Source: Aphrocallistes beatrix
Taxonomy: Eukaryota > Porifera > Hexactinellida > Sceptrulophora > Aphrocallistidae
NCBI GenBank assembly: GCA_963281255.1
Contig: OY725495.1
Coordinates: 3,348,001-3,412,000 of the forward strand
Direction: 5' to 3'
Length of the DNA stretch: 64,000 bases
Numbering within the stretch: the first letter of the stretch is position 1; each line of letters starts with the position of its first letter. Positions 21,590 through 32,588 of the stretch are shown here, piece by piece. The notes under the pieces were generated by a model. It did no database searches. It saw only the letters and a program-made list of their open reading frames with translations, and had not been told where the DNA came from. The position numbers and the translations under genes are program-made.

Positions 21590-22980
21590 AATATGAGAAA
21601 AATTAATTATTATTTAATAGTAGTAATCGTGTAATACTAAATATTCATATTTTATTTCTGAACAAGCATTAACTGTTTTTCAAATATGATTTTGTACAGT
21701 TGAATAATTTAGCATTTGGCATATACTTTTCTATCAAATACTTAAGTAATTAGATCTATTCCACCTGCATGACTCAAGATAGAATTTGCTGAAGGGACAT
21801 GTTATTGTAATGAAATCATAAGTCATCTATGTAAAATTTGTGTTTTTGTAGAAGTGCAATCTCTATATGAACAAAGCAATAACAAATAACTCACAAATAG
21901 GATAACATGCAGCTTGCCCTATAAACATTTCATACAATTAAATCGATAACTACAGACATTCAGCGGAGTTTGCCTACTAGCAACTCCCTATTACACTCTC
22001 TTAAGAGCAAATCGAAAATTTAGCTCGCGCGCTCTGCGTCCTTGCAGATGTTTATACTATATTTCCCTGAAAATCGTAGATTAATCATATAATTTACTAA
22101 ACAACACTTTACCTACAAGCAAATAATTATCTAAGTTATGAGTTGAGGTTCGATCACGTTCAGGACACGAAAATTTAAGGGATTTGAGATCAGGAGCGTA
22201 TCTATGGCGGCTTGTGATGCCCAATCTACAAGCCTCTGTAAATAAGGCCTATCTTTTTATAGATAATTTTTGAAAGAAAATAAATACCTAAAGTTAATTT
22301 GAAAAGGTAATAAAAATATAATAATTTCAGACAAACTTAAGCTCATGCATCCATTTAATTCATAAAGCAGTCAAAATACATAATAGGTGAAAATGACTTT
22401 ACGTCTATTTAAATAATTTTGTAATTAGTTCACCATGTAACTGGGTTTTTTTACTGTCACTTGCTCGCGCTGAATATTTGAATATTAATTAGATTAAATT
22501 TATTGAAAAGTGATTACTCAAAACACAAAAAAAACAGTCGATAAATATAGGTGTAGGCAAGATTCACTCCAAAACTGTCACGCGAGATCTCTTGCCCTGG
22601 TTAGTCAAAGCTAGCAATGATGCTTCCTTCGGTCTCTGGCATTCTCGCAGGTCTTCAGATTTTGTTTCCACTTCAAATACATACTAAGTTCAAGACTTTT
22701 TAAAAGTCAATTCTGGTTCAGCCCCAAAAGCCTTCGTTGCAGTTTAACGTCTCTAACTTCCGCTACCAATCTTTCGCAATGTGTTATCCAGAGATGCCTG
22801 AAAATTACAGTGTTCTGAAAGTTCCCTTAGCTCAACTACGAATCCTGCCACAGTCTTTCCCACTTTCTGCGAACGGGAATTGAAATCGAAGCGTTTAACA
22901 ATCTCCGATGGTGGTAGAGTAATAGCCATCTCACTGGGGGGTCTCGTCTCGGTCTACAGATAAAATAACAATGCTTCATC
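21590..22980. repeat. B6 ghost locus: B-gene upstream flank without a gene
   Basis: The block matches, in order, the sequences upstream of B1 (25470-26500) and B3 (37700-39400). Landmarks are TTAGATCTATTCCACCTGCA near 21746, TTGAGATCAGGAGCGTATCT near 22183, and AATGATGCTTCCTTCGGTCT near 22616. The B coding sequence that should lie to the left is missing; A3 promoter remains lie there instead. I read this as a flank left after gene loss. Confidence 0.7.
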
Positions 22981-22989
22981 CTCTTATCT

Positions 22990-23500
22990 ATATAAAGCCA
23001 AGTTCGATAGTCTTAGTATGTCGTCAGACTTATACCCACTTGCATTTGTTAGTTCTTACTCTATTATAGATACAAGCACGCTTTACGCACTCATAGCGCG
23101 GCTTGCGAACACTTTGTGTTCGCTGAGTCGTTGGGATATAAACAAATTCAGAATCGATAGATTCGATAATGCAATATTAAGAATTCACGCCTCGAAAATC
23201 ACAGGTCAACAGTTGAAAGTTCGTTTCTAACATCTTTTTGAGATTTTTTATTTTATGTATCTATTGTAAACAAAAGTAAACAAATAATTTATCATATGGT
23301 TCAAAAATATGATATTCAAAATCTACACCGCTGAAATCACGCGTCAAACGTTGGAAGTTTGTCCCTCGCCCATTTTTATAATTTGTTTACTTTATGTATC
23401 TATTGTAAACCAAAGTAAACAAATAATTTATCATACAGATCTGAAAATGTAATTTTCGAAATCTACACCCCTAAAGCCCCATGTCAACCGTTGGAAGCTA
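22990..23500. repeat. Dispersed repeat, paralogous to 33890-34140
   Basis: GACTTATACCCACTTGCATT at 23027 recurs near 33923, followed in both by a GC-rich block (CGCGGCTTGCGAACACTTTG) and then AT-rich sequence. Within 23195-23500 two units of the ~140-bp repeat seen at 5765-6030 occur in inverse orientation (TTTATGTATCTATTGTAAAC twice). The 70-residue open frame at its start has no domain and looks fortuitous. Confidence 0.6.
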
Positions 23501-23870
23501 GTAGATTATTTATTAAATGGGGTAAAAATATAGTAATATACACATAACATTTTATTGCTATACACTATAATAAATTGAGACATCTATAAAGGTAAATTGG
23601 TTTGAAGTATTGATAACAGTGACGGTCTATTGTAGGCATTCTACAATGATTTCAATCGTGAAAGTGAAGTCATATGAATTGTATAGAAAATGTGTGAAAA
23701 TTGTTTTCCGTTTTTTGCAGAGGTGTAAACATAAACCTACGTGCCAATATTCATATCACGACGACTTGCCAATTCTTTAATCAATTCGGACAAACAAACA
23801 CAAAATCCTAGCGTTTTAATATATAAGATATTCTAATCAGCTTAACATACGTAAGAGCACTTACAGTATT

Positions 23871-24213
23871 GAGTGGCGTAGTCCCTGGAAGCTAACACCA
23901 TTTGTTTCATAATTTGTCCAAGTTCTTCTGATTTTGTCAATCTAGAAATATGAATTAACTCCTAGGACACCCCTCTTTTCAGCGTGACTAGGCCCTGACC
24001 ACTGAGTGGTATGCTCTATATTTTGTAATATAGATTGGTCAATAATGGTTAATAACAGACAGCAAGCAAGTAATAGTAGGACCTACGTATGTTTTATAGA
24101 TACAAGTATTTTGGAAGCGTAGTAATTCTCTGTTTAATTTATTCTTACTAAAAAAATTCTAGTTTGGGTGTCCTGGATGCCCCAGGACCCTATGATCCCA
24201 CCCTACGCCACTG
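23871..24213. mobile_element. hAT-type MITE, copy 1 (3' of B1)
   Basis: Inverted ends AGTGGCGTAG and CTACGCCACT with an imperfect 8-bp duplication (ACAGTATT / ACTGTATT). A paralogous copy sits in the same relative place 3' of B3 (35874-36215), so it was present before the B1/B3 duplication. About 340 bp, no coding capacity. Confidence 0.72.
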
Positions 24214-24469
24214 ACTGTATTGATATAAAATTTCGTTGCTGTAAAAAAGTGTATCATCAATATATTGTAGCTATAAATTTAAATCGGATATTCTTAACAC
24301 ATTTGCTGGAATTACAATTATAATCAAAAGATAATCAAATATTTGTAAAACACATGCCACAAAAAGGAGTTTAAGAAAATACATATGTACAATTCAACCA
24401 TGAATAAATCATCATGTACTAAATAATTCAGAAAAAAGTAAATTGTTTTTAAGATATCATCATCTCGGT

Positions 24470-25357
24470 TTAAACCCAATCGAGAGATAGTAGGCTAAAC
24501 CTAAAGTTAAGATCTCGATTATTTCTCCCTTTCAACTTGATATAACGTACTGTAACAGGAAGATCAAGCTTAAAATCGTCGATGTAGTCAGTTCTATCCC
24601 CTATTTTGGTAGTAGCTAGAAATCTCCAATGGATGTTATCAGGTGAAATTGCCAAGTTATACGTGTAAATTAAGGTATCGTCTCTCACGCTAAATCGTAT
24701 CAAATTAACTGTAAAGTTCTCTTGAAGATCAAAATAGACCCAATTAGTGTGGGAAACAATACAATATTTAACAAGATTAGGAAACTTCATTGGATTAGGC
24801 TCTTGACATGCCCAGTTACTTCCGGACATAATGGCATTTGAAATTGCATACTTCAATTTTGCTTGCATTTGCGTTTTAGTCAACTGTTCTTCAAAATATT
24901 TCACTCCATTTTGCAGAGTCCCTAATTTGTCCAACACAATTAAATCGTTTGAATTTATTGCTTGCTGTAATTTAGTCCTGATTATCCTGAAAGTTCGAAA
25001 CCTCACTATGATACTACTGTTATCAAATTCATCAAATGAAACAATCGGTTCTTGACTGAAAATCTGACAGATGACATTGAAATACCAATCTCGCACATAG
25101 AAAGTTGTGGAATAATAGAATTCATTTTTAGGGTTTGCAGAAACTAGCACCTGCAACTCTCCATTAACCCCGTTAAGTTTGGAAATAATCAGAAAGGAAT
25201 TGACTAAGTGGGTCTCGATATGGAAAAAAGAAGATCTATTGAATGCACTATTGGTGCTGACTTCACAAGGCATGATGCAAGAGGGAGCTTCATTGCTTGT
25301 TGCACCGTTAAGAAGGCATATTATCAGTACAGAAAGAGCTGATAAGAATTGATACAT
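24470..25357 (-). CDS. Secreted MPC-motif / discoidin-like protein B1
   Basis: Complete 295-residue single-exon gene. Signal peptide at about residues 1-21 (MYQFLSALSVLIICLLNGAT); Cys27-x-Met-Pro-Cys31; middle region with SSFFHIETHLVNSFLI and RDWYFNVIC (Cys97); helical linker at about 125-178 (KTQMQAKLKYAISNAIMSG); F5/8C-like domain from Cys184, with Cys199, WVYFDLQENFTVNLIRF, YTYNLAISPDNIHW and VRYIKLKGRNN. B proteins have only two Cys in the N-terminal motif where A, D and E have three. Secretion is expected; function unknown. The first 242 codons are repeated identically at B2 by the 3.57-kb tandem duplication, while the last 53 codons are unique to B1 in that pair. B3 is a more diverged intact paralogue. 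No clear TATA box was found upstream. Confidence 0.9.
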   Translation of the reverse strand: MYQFLSALSVLIICLLNGATSNEAPSCIMPCEVSTNSAFNRSSFFHIETHLVNSFLIISKLNGVNGELQVLVSANPKNEFYYSTTFYVRDWYFNVICQIFSQEPIVSFDEFDNSSIIVRFRTFRIIRTKLQQAINSNDLIVLDKLGTLQNGVKYFEEQLTKTQMQAKLKYAISNAIMSGSNWACQEPNPMKFPNLVKYCIVSHTNWVYFDLQENFTVNLIRFSVRDDTLIYTYNLAISPDNIHWRFLATTKIGDRTDYIDDFKLDLPVTVRYIKLKGRNNRDLNFRFSLLSLDWV

Positions 25358-26529
25358 GCTAAGTTTAAGAGTTTAATTTAATAAATCCGTTACTAATTTT
25401 ACTAGCACATTAAATTAATCAATCAATACTTTTTTTCACTATATTAACAAAACCCTATCAGAGTCCTGGAATAGATGGAAAATTTAATATTATTTAATAG
25501 TAGTGAATATGCAATACTAAATATTAATATATATTCAACTAAATATGAACTATATTTTCAAATATGATCTGTACAGTTTGAATATTTTAGAATTTGGCAT
25601 CAACTTTGCCTTCAGTACTTAAGTAATTAGATCTATTCCACCTGCAATGACTCATGACAGAATATGCTGAAGGGACATGTTTTTGTATGAAAGTACAAAT
25701 AATATTTAAATCATTAAGTCATCTAAAATTTCTAAAGTTTTTATAGATATGTAATCTTTACTTATATGAGGAAGACAATAACACTAGCTCACATAAGGTT
25801 ATTATGTAGCTTGCCCTATGAAAATTTTATATACATCTAGACCGACGAATACTAACATTCAGTGGATTTTCCTACTCGTAACATTATGTACACTCTCATA
25901 ATAGCAAATCAAATTTCTCACGCGCGCTTTGCGTGTTTGCAGATGCTACTCATAATTTTCTCTTAAAATCGTAGAATATGTTCTCTAAATTAAATAACAC
26001 TACTTACAATTACCTAGAAGCGCGAGACTTTCCTTTACGCTATGATTTGTGGCCGGATCATGTTTAGAAACACAAAAAAATTTCCTCGACTGTAATGTTA
26101 AATATCGATTTAGTTGTATGAAATTTAAAGGATTTGAGATCAGGAGCGTATCACTGCTGACCTGTAATACCCAACCTACAAGCCTCTCTGAATAATTACT
26201 AATTTTTCTAAGATAACTTTTGAAAGAGATTACAAATAAATTTCAAGTAAATCTAAAAAAGTAATAAAATACAATAATTTCAAGTTGAACTTAGCTGATT
26301 TTGAAGGTGGTGTAACCAATTACTCCATAAAGCAGTGAAAGCACATAATAGATGAAAATGACTCTACTGCTATTTAAGTCATATTATCTTGTTAATTAAT
26401 TCACCATGTAATTGGATCTTGCTTTTTACTGTCACTTATTGCTCAATAAATATTTGAATATTGATTGGATTAAATTTATTCAAAAGTCTACTCGAAATTA
26501 CTAAAAACACAGTCTATAAGTACAGATCA

Positions 26530-27220
26530 GATTAACTTCAAAACTACACAGAGAATGAGTGTCTCAATATCTTCTATAACACAAACAGAGTTAAAGCCAC
26601 TTCCAGTCCCATTAACTTCCCTAAGGCTGTGGCTAGCATCAACATTTCGCCTAATTTCAGCTTGTTCCACTTGTTTCCACTTCATTAACCCTATATTATC
26701 TGCATATAAGGAATTTCCTTGTCAACCCACAGTGCATTTTTTTCTTATTGATTTCGGCGTTATTACCTGACCCCTAATCGAATCAACAGCAATTTCAATG
26801 CGTTCAATCAATGTGCATCCCTCTTCCTCTAATTTGTTTTGCACTTCAACTTCTTTTTTCCGAACTGTTTATGATTTTTTTGATACTTTGATGTATACAT
26901 TTAGCCGTGTATTTTCGTTCATTTGATTTTGGTTACTTATGTGAAAATGAATGTAATTGATGTCTTTTGAATATCATACTTCAAAGATATCCAGTGTTTT
27001 TCCAAGTTAGTAATATTTAACAATATGCTCAAGCAGACTTTCATCCAGGCGTACTGGGCGCGACTAGAGGCGCGTATTTGATCCCATGGATCATAATTAG
27101 GCGTATGATTTTTGGGCTAGGCGCGCAGCATAAAACACATATAAAAATGCAGAGTCTAGGCGCGCGTAGAAAAATGATGGCGCCCATTTAGGCGTATGAC
27201 ATTGGAAAGCTGGATGCAAC
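26530..27220. other. Non-coding interval in duplication unit 1
   Basis: No gene is recognised. Positions 27040-27200 contain several AGGCGCGC and AGGCGTATGA motifs in both orientations, suggesting a small GC-rich inverted-repeat insert. The same interval recurs at 30097-30787. Confidence 0.4.
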
Positions 27221-27360
27221 CCTGGTAGCGAGTAATAGTACAAGTAAGGATTGAAGCATGTTTTATACACTTTGAGAATACTGGAGTGGAGACTATCGTA
27301 TCCCAGAAATTATATTAACTGATTTTTAGTGTTCTTATACTATTATATAGGATCTATGAC
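27221..27360 (-). pseudogene. A-subfamily promoter and signal-peptide relic (A4)
   Basis: The minus-strand sequence before 27260 encodes the start of an A gene (MLQSLLVLLLAT-like), and 27261-27360 matches the A1 upstream region (GAGAATACTGGAGT, ATTAACTGATTTTTAGTGTT, TATTATATAGGATCTATGA). Homology ends abruptly at 27220. It is repeated at 30788-30927. Confidence 0.78.
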
Positions 27361-27539
27361 ACAATATCAGCAGTAGGCAACCTATGGTCTGCGGGTCATT
27401 TTAGGCCCACGAGAGTAAATTTGATGGCCCGTGACTCTTCCAAAACACTCTATTATGGGGTTGGCGTGTTAGTGATTGTAATACAAAAATGGGTTCGCCT
27501 AATTTTGGTGTGAAATTGATGATGAATACCAATATATTG

Positions 27540-27670
27540 TCTATAATTCTTACTATTAAAACTCGATTAGTGTTTACAAGCGCGATTCACTTGCTAGCAC
27601 TGGGCGGGTGGTGGACACTTTGTGTCCGCCGGAGACGCCCTTTGAGTTTCTGAGGTCACATTGAGTAATT
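27540..27670. repeat. Dispersed GC-rich repeat
   Basis: CTTACTATTAAAACTCGATTA followed by TACAAGCGCGATTCACTTGC and GGACACTTTGTGTCCGCCGG, which folds on itself. Shared with 13190, 31110, 33970 and 60395. The start string and hairpin are compatible with a Helitron-like element, but ends are not proven. Confidence 0.4.
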
Positions 27671-27747
27671 ATTAGGAAGATAACATTGTAACGACGTCGT
27701 TATTACTAACCCCTTAGTTTAGTTAGTATTACTTAATAGACAAGCTA

Positions 27748-28197
27748 CGAGGGTTGTCCCATAAGTTCGTAGACTTACTTCCTATTGTAATTAATGTTAA
27801 CGAAGTTAATGTCTGGAGTACGATTACTGCATGGTAATGCCACACCTCATACAAGCTGTAAGACAAAGGATGCCATTAAAAAACTAGGCTTTGAAATTTT
27901 ACCTTACCCACCCTACAGCCCAGATTTGGCCCCTAGTGATTACTGGCTCTTTGGGGAAATGAAAGGGCCCCTTAGAGGAAAGAGATTTTCTACGTTAAAG
28001 GACCTCCAGTCCGCCGTTAATTTCTGGCAAAAAGGTATCCCACAAAAATATTTGCTACCGGCATTGAGAAGTTGCCAGAACGTTGGTAGAAATGCATAAT
28101 GTTGGAAGGTGGTTATATTAAAAAATGCAATATGAAAATCTAACCTCAGTTTATTTATTTGATTTTTTATTTAAAATTTCTACGAACTTATGGGACA
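27748..28197. mobile_element. Short mariner element, right terminal repeat cut by the duplication junction
   Basis: Left terminal repeat CGAGGGTTGTCCCATAAGTT begins after TA at 27746-27747. Its right repeat stops at TATGGGACA, where the duplicated B-gene sequence begins. Contains a C-terminal transposase fragment at 27794-28099. The full element is seen at 31315-31771. Confidence 0.88.
27794..28099 (+). pseudogene. mariner transposase C-terminal fragment
   Basis: The 101-residue frame includes LLHGNATPHTSCKTKDAIKK, then LPYPPYSPDLAPSDYWLFGE. This is the mariner HDNA-PHT and YSPDLAPSDY-LF region carrying the last catalytic Asp of the DD34D triad; the expected HDNA Asp is replaced (HGNA). The N-terminal DNA-binding half is missing, so it is non-functional. 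Confidence 0.88.
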
Positions 28198-28924
28198 TGA
28201 TGTTATCAGGTGAAATTGCCAAGTTATACGTGTAAATTAAGGTATCGTCTCTCACGCTAAATCGTATCAAATTAACTGTAAAGTTCTCTTGAAGATCAAA
28301 ATAGACCCAATTAGTGTGGGAAACAATACAATATTTAACAAGATTAGGAAACTTCATTGGATTAGGCTCTTGACATGCCCAGTTACTTCCGGACATAATG
28401 GCATTTGAAATTGCATACTTCAATTTTGCTTGCATTTGCGTTTTAGTCAACTGTTCTTCAAAATATTTCACTCCATTTTGCAGAGTCCCTAATTTGTCCA
28501 ACACAATTAAATCGTTTGAATTTATTGCTTGCTGTAATTTAGTCCTGATTATCCTGAAAGTTCGAAACCTCACTATGATACTACTGTTATCAAATTCATC
28601 AAATGAAACAATCGGTTCTTGACTGAAAATCTGACAGATGACATTGAAATACCAATCTCGCACATAGAAAGTTGTGGAATAATAGAATTCATTTTTAGGG
28701 TTTGCAGAAACTAGCACCTGCAACTCTCCATTAACCCCGTTAAGTTTGGAAATAATCAGAAAGGAATTGACTAAGTGGGTCTCGATATGGAAAAAAGAAG
28801 ATCTATTGAATGCACTATTGGTGCTGACTTCACAAGGCATGATGCAAGAGGGAGCTTCATTGCTTGTTGCACCGTTAAGAAGGCATATTATCAGTACAGA
28901 AAGAGCTGATAAGAATTGATACAT
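28151..28924 (-). CDS. Chimeric truncated family gene B2 (B1 5' part fused to mariner end)
   Basis: Open frame of 257 residues. Residues 1-242 are identical to B1: signal peptide, CIMPC, middle region, linker and the first half of the discoidin-like domain through ISPDNI. The remaining 15 residues (MSHKFVEILNKKSNK) are read from the mariner right terminal repeat at the duplication junction. The last ~53 residues of the domain, including its final beta strands, are lost, so correct folding of that domain is doubtful. The upstream sequence is identical to that of B1, so transcription is plausible. It is either a newborn chimeric gene or a pseudogene still free of stops. Confidence 0.7.
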   Translation of the reverse strand: MYQFLSALSVLIICLLNGATSNEAPSCIMPCEVSTNSAFNRSSFFHIETHLVNSFLIISKLNGVNGELQVLVSANPKNEFYYSTTFYVRDWYFNVICQIFSQEPIVSFDEFDNSSIIVRFRTFRIIRTKLQQAINSNDLIVLDKLGTLQNGVKYFEEQLTKTQMQAKLKYAISNAIMSGSNWACQEPNPMKFPNLVKYCIVSHTNWVYFDLQENFTVNLIRFSVRDDTLIYTYNLAISPDNIMSHKFVEILNKKSNK

Positions 28925-30787
28925 GCTAAGTTTAAGAGTTTAATTTAATAAATCCGTTACTAATTTTACTAGCACATTAAATTAATCAATCAATACTTTT
29001 TTTCACTATATTAACAAAACCCTATCAGAGTCCTGGAATAGATGGAAAATTTAATATTATTTAATAGTAGTGAATATGCAATACTAAATATTAATATATA
29101 TTCAACTAAATATGAACTATATTTTCAAATATGATCTGTACAGTTTGAATATTTTAGAATTTGGCATCAACTTTGCCTTCAGTACTTAAGTAATTAGATC
29201 TATTCCACCTGCAATGACTCATGACAGAATATGCTGAAGGGACATGTTTTTGTATGAAAGTACAAATAATATTTAAATCATTAAGTCATCTAAAATTTCT
29301 AAAGTTTTTATAGATATGTAATCTTTACTTATATGAGGAAGACAATAACACTAGCTCACATAAGGTTATTATGTAGCTTGCCCTATGAAAATTTTATATA
29401 CATCTAGACCGACGAATACTAACATTCAGTGGATTTTCCTACTCGTAACATTATGTACACTCTCATAATAGCAAATCAAATTTCTCACGCGCGCTTTGCG
29501 TGTTTGCAGATGCTACTCATAATTTTCTCTTAAAATCGTAGAATATGTTCTCTAAATTAAATAACACTACTTACAATTACCTAGAAGCGCGAGACTTTCC
29601 TTTACGCTATGATTTGTGGCCGGATCATGTTTAGAAACACAAAAAAATTTCCTCGACTGTAATGTTAAATATCGATTTAGTTGTATGAAATTTAAAGGAT
29701 TTGAGATCAGGAGCGTATCACTGCTGACCTGTAATACCCAACCTACAAGCCTCTCTGAATAATTACTAATTTTTCTAAGATAACTTTTGAAAGAGATTAC
29801 AAATAAATTTCAAGTAAATCTAAAAAAGTAATAAAATACAATAATTTCAAGTTGAACTTAGCTGATTTTGAAGGTGGTGTAACCAATTACTCCATAAAGC
29901 AGTGAAAGCACATAATAGATGAAAATGACTCTACTGCTATTTAAGTCATATTATCTTGTTAATTAATTCACCATGTAATTGGATCTTGCTTTTTACTGTC
30001 ACTTATTGCTCAATAAATATTTGAATATTGATTGGATTAAATTTATTCAAAAGTCTACTCGAAATTACTAAAAACACAGTCTATAAGTACAGATCAGATT
30101 AACTTCAAAACTACACAGAGAATGAGTGTCTCAATATCTTCTATAACACAAACAGAGTTAAAGCCACTTCCAGTCCCATTAACTTCCCTAAGGCTGTGGC
30201 TAGCATCAACATTTCGCCTAATTTCAGCTTGTTCCACTTGTTTCCACTTCATTAACCCTATATTATCTGCATATAAGGAATTTCCTTGTCAACCCACAGT
30301 GCATTTTTTTCTTATTGATTTCGGCGTTATTACCTGACCCCTAATCGAATCAACAGCAATTTCAATGCGTTCAATCAATGTGCATCCCTCTTCCTCTAAT
30401 TTGTTTTGCACTTCAACTTCTTTTTTCCGAACTGTTTATGATTTTTTTGATACTTTGATGTATACATTTAGCCGTGTATTTTCGTTCATTTGATTTTGGT
30501 TACTTATGTGAAAATGAATGTAATTGATGTCTTTTGAATATCATACTTCAAAGATATCCAGTGTTTTTCCAAGTTAGTAATATTTAACAATATGCTCAAG
30601 CAGACTTTCATCCAGGCGTACTGGGCGCGACTAGAGGCGCGTATTTGATCCCATGGATCATAATTAGGCGTATGATTTTTGGGCTAGGCGCGCAGCATAA
30701 AACACATATAAAAATGCAGAGTCTAGGCGCGCGTAGAAAAATGATGGCGCCCATTTAGGCGTATGACATTGGAAAGCTGGATGCAAC

Positions 30788-30927
30788 CCTGGTAGCGAGT
30801 AATAGTACAAGTAAGGATTGAAGCATGTTTTATACACTTTGAGAATACTGGAGTGGAGACTATCGTATCCCAGAAATTATATTAACTGATTTTTAGTGTT
30901 CTTATACTATTATATAGGATCTATGAC
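30788..30927 (-). pseudogene. A-subfamily promoter and signal-peptide relic, duplicate of A4
   Basis: Identical copy of 27221-27360 created by the tandem duplication. Confidence 0.75.
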
Positions 30928-31314
30928 ACAATATCAGCAGTAGGCAACCTATGGTCTGCGGGTCATTTTAGGCCCACGAGAGTAAATTTGATGGCCCGTG
31001 ACTCTTCCAAAACACTCTATTATGGGGTTGGCGTGTTAGTGATTGTAATACAAAAATGGGTTCGCCTAATTTTGGTGTGAAATTGATGATGAATACCAAT
31101 ATATTGTCTATAATTCTTACTATTAAAACTCGATTAGTGTTTACAAGCGCGATTCACTTGCTAGCACTGGGCGGGTGGTGGACACTTTGTGTCCGCCGGA
31201 GACGCCCTTTGAGTTTCTGAGGTCACATTGAGTAATTATTAGGAAGATAACATTGTAACGACGTCGTTATTACTAACCCCTTAGTTTAGTTAGTATTACT
31301 TAATAGACAAGCTA

Positions 31315-31771
31315 CGAGGGTTGTCCCATAAGTTCGTAGACTTACTTCCTATTGTAATTAATGTTAACGAAGTTAATGTCTGGAGTACGATTACTGCATG
31401 GTAATGCCACACCTCATACAAGCTGTAAGACAAAGGATGCCATTAAAAAACTAGGCTTTGAAATTTTACCTTACCCACCCTACAGCCCAGATTTGGCCCC
31501 TAGTGATTACTGGCTCTTTGGGGAAATGAAAGGGCCCCTTAGAGGAAAGAGATTTTCTACGTTAAAGGACCTCCAGTCCGCCGTTAATTTCTGGCAAAAA
31601 GGTATCCCACAAAAATATTTGCTACCGGCATTGAGAAGTTGCCAGAACGTTGGTAGAAATGCATAATGTTGGAAGGTGGTTATATTAAAAAATGCAATAT
31701 GAAAATCTAACCTCAGTTTATTTATTTGATTTTTTATTTAAAATTTCTACGAACTTATGGGACAACCCTCG
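31315..31771. mobile_element. Short mariner element, complete ends (457 bp)
   Basis: Terminal repeats CGAGGGTTGTCCCATAAGTT and the complement ending ATGGGACAACCCTCG, with TA on both sides (31313-31314 and 31772-31773). Internally deleted: only the C-terminal transposase fragment remains at 31361-31666. Confidence 0.9.
31361..31666 (+). pseudogene. mariner transposase C-terminal fragment (duplicate)
   Basis: Same 101-residue frame as at 27794-28099, including YSPDLAPSDYWLFGE. Non-functional without the N-terminal half. Confidence 0.88.
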
Positions 31772-31774
31772 TAG

Positions 31775-32195
31775 TAGTTAGGACTAGTCGTGAGTTAACA
31801 ACCATTTAGTTTTCTTCTGTGTAAGAGTTACTGAAGATTGATTCGTATCCCTTGTTTACTTACTCCGTTACAATACCATGCAGAAGATTCTCATCTCGAT
31901 GGTCCATTTGTATTTTTCTTGAATACAGGGGATGAATCTGACATATTTATAAAAAGCTTTTTGGTCAGTACAAGAAATGGAGATTGGGTACATTCTATTT
32001 TGGACCACCCTGTACATAGGCGTCGTAAACTTTATTTCCTACCCTTGGACTGCCCGGCCACAAAAATCCAGGGCCGTTCAGTCAGTTAATCGGGTCGTAT
32101 CTTCAGCTGATCCAGCGTTACCGTCAGCCAAATGGGCCGTGAACCCTTGATCTACATGAGGAATTAGTAACAGCCAATTACCAGTACATAATAGC
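31775..32195. other. Unrecognised interval
   Basis: An 83-codon open frame at 31838-32089 (plus strand) has no motif I recognise and no signal peptide. It may belong to surrounding transposon debris. Confidence 0.35.
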
Positions 32196-32290
32196 ACTAA
32201 GCTTTTTACCGGGTAGTACCCGGTCATTTACCGGGTACCACCCGGCATTCACTCTGGGCCGCCCGGCAATTGCCGGGTAACCGGGTGGGT
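32196..32290. repeat. Cluster of CCGGGTA palindromes
   Basis: ACCGGGTAGTACCCGGT, ACCGGGTACCACCCGG and GCCGGGTAACCGGGTGGG occur in succession, each near-palindromic. They resemble the subterminal CCGGAT clusters of the hAT element at 20242 but with a different core, so this could be the end of another hAT-like element whose partner end I did not find. Confidence 0.5.
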
Positions 32291-32588
32291 TACGACGCCT
32301 ATGACCCTGTATATGTCACCGAGAAGGTCATAAAACGAAGAGGCCAGTTCGTAATTCCCGTTCTAGGTCAAAATATGCTTCAGACAACAACAAATTTGAC
32401 TTTGTATATGGTATTAAGTTATGGTGAATCGAGTGGAACAATTTTTAGGGTTCTCATGTTTGTGGTTAAGTAGTTTAGGCGCCATTTAATGATGATGGTA
32501 GCATTACTTGTATTATTACTATATACGTACGTAGTACTACTATTATACGCATACTATATTATACGTAAGAATGTAGGAAATAAATTAT

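Larger units (their letters stand above)
24632..28197. repeat. Tandem duplication, unit 1 (3566 bp)
   Basis: From GATGTTATCAGGTG inside B1 to TGGGACA inside the mariner terminal repeat, the sequence is repeated at 28199-31764 with offset 3567. I found no difference at the points compared across the whole length. The junction has one extra T at 28198 between the mariner end and the B-gene sequence. Unit content: the 5' 242 codons of B1, B upstream flank, an A4 promoter relic and a short mariner. Confidence 0.92.
28199..31764. repeat. Tandem duplication, unit 2 (3566 bp)
   Basis: Second copy of 24632-28197 in the same orientation, apparently identical. After 31764 the mariner terminal repeat continues normally to 31771, so unit 2 holds the ancestral right border and unit 1 the ancestral left border (intact B1). 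One filler T and little microhomology at the junction point to end joining rather than homologous exchange. Confidence 0.9.

Noticed and set aside
24831-25055. Plus-strand open frames inside B1, B2 and B3 (also 28398-28622, 37036-37260)
   Set aside because: They are antisense shadows of the conserved B coding sequence and repeat in every copy for that reason.
26555-26770. 71-codon plus-strand frame repeated at 30122-30337
   Set aside because: It is conserved only because the whole 3.57-kb unit is duplicated. No domain or signal, and absent from the more diverged B3 flank.
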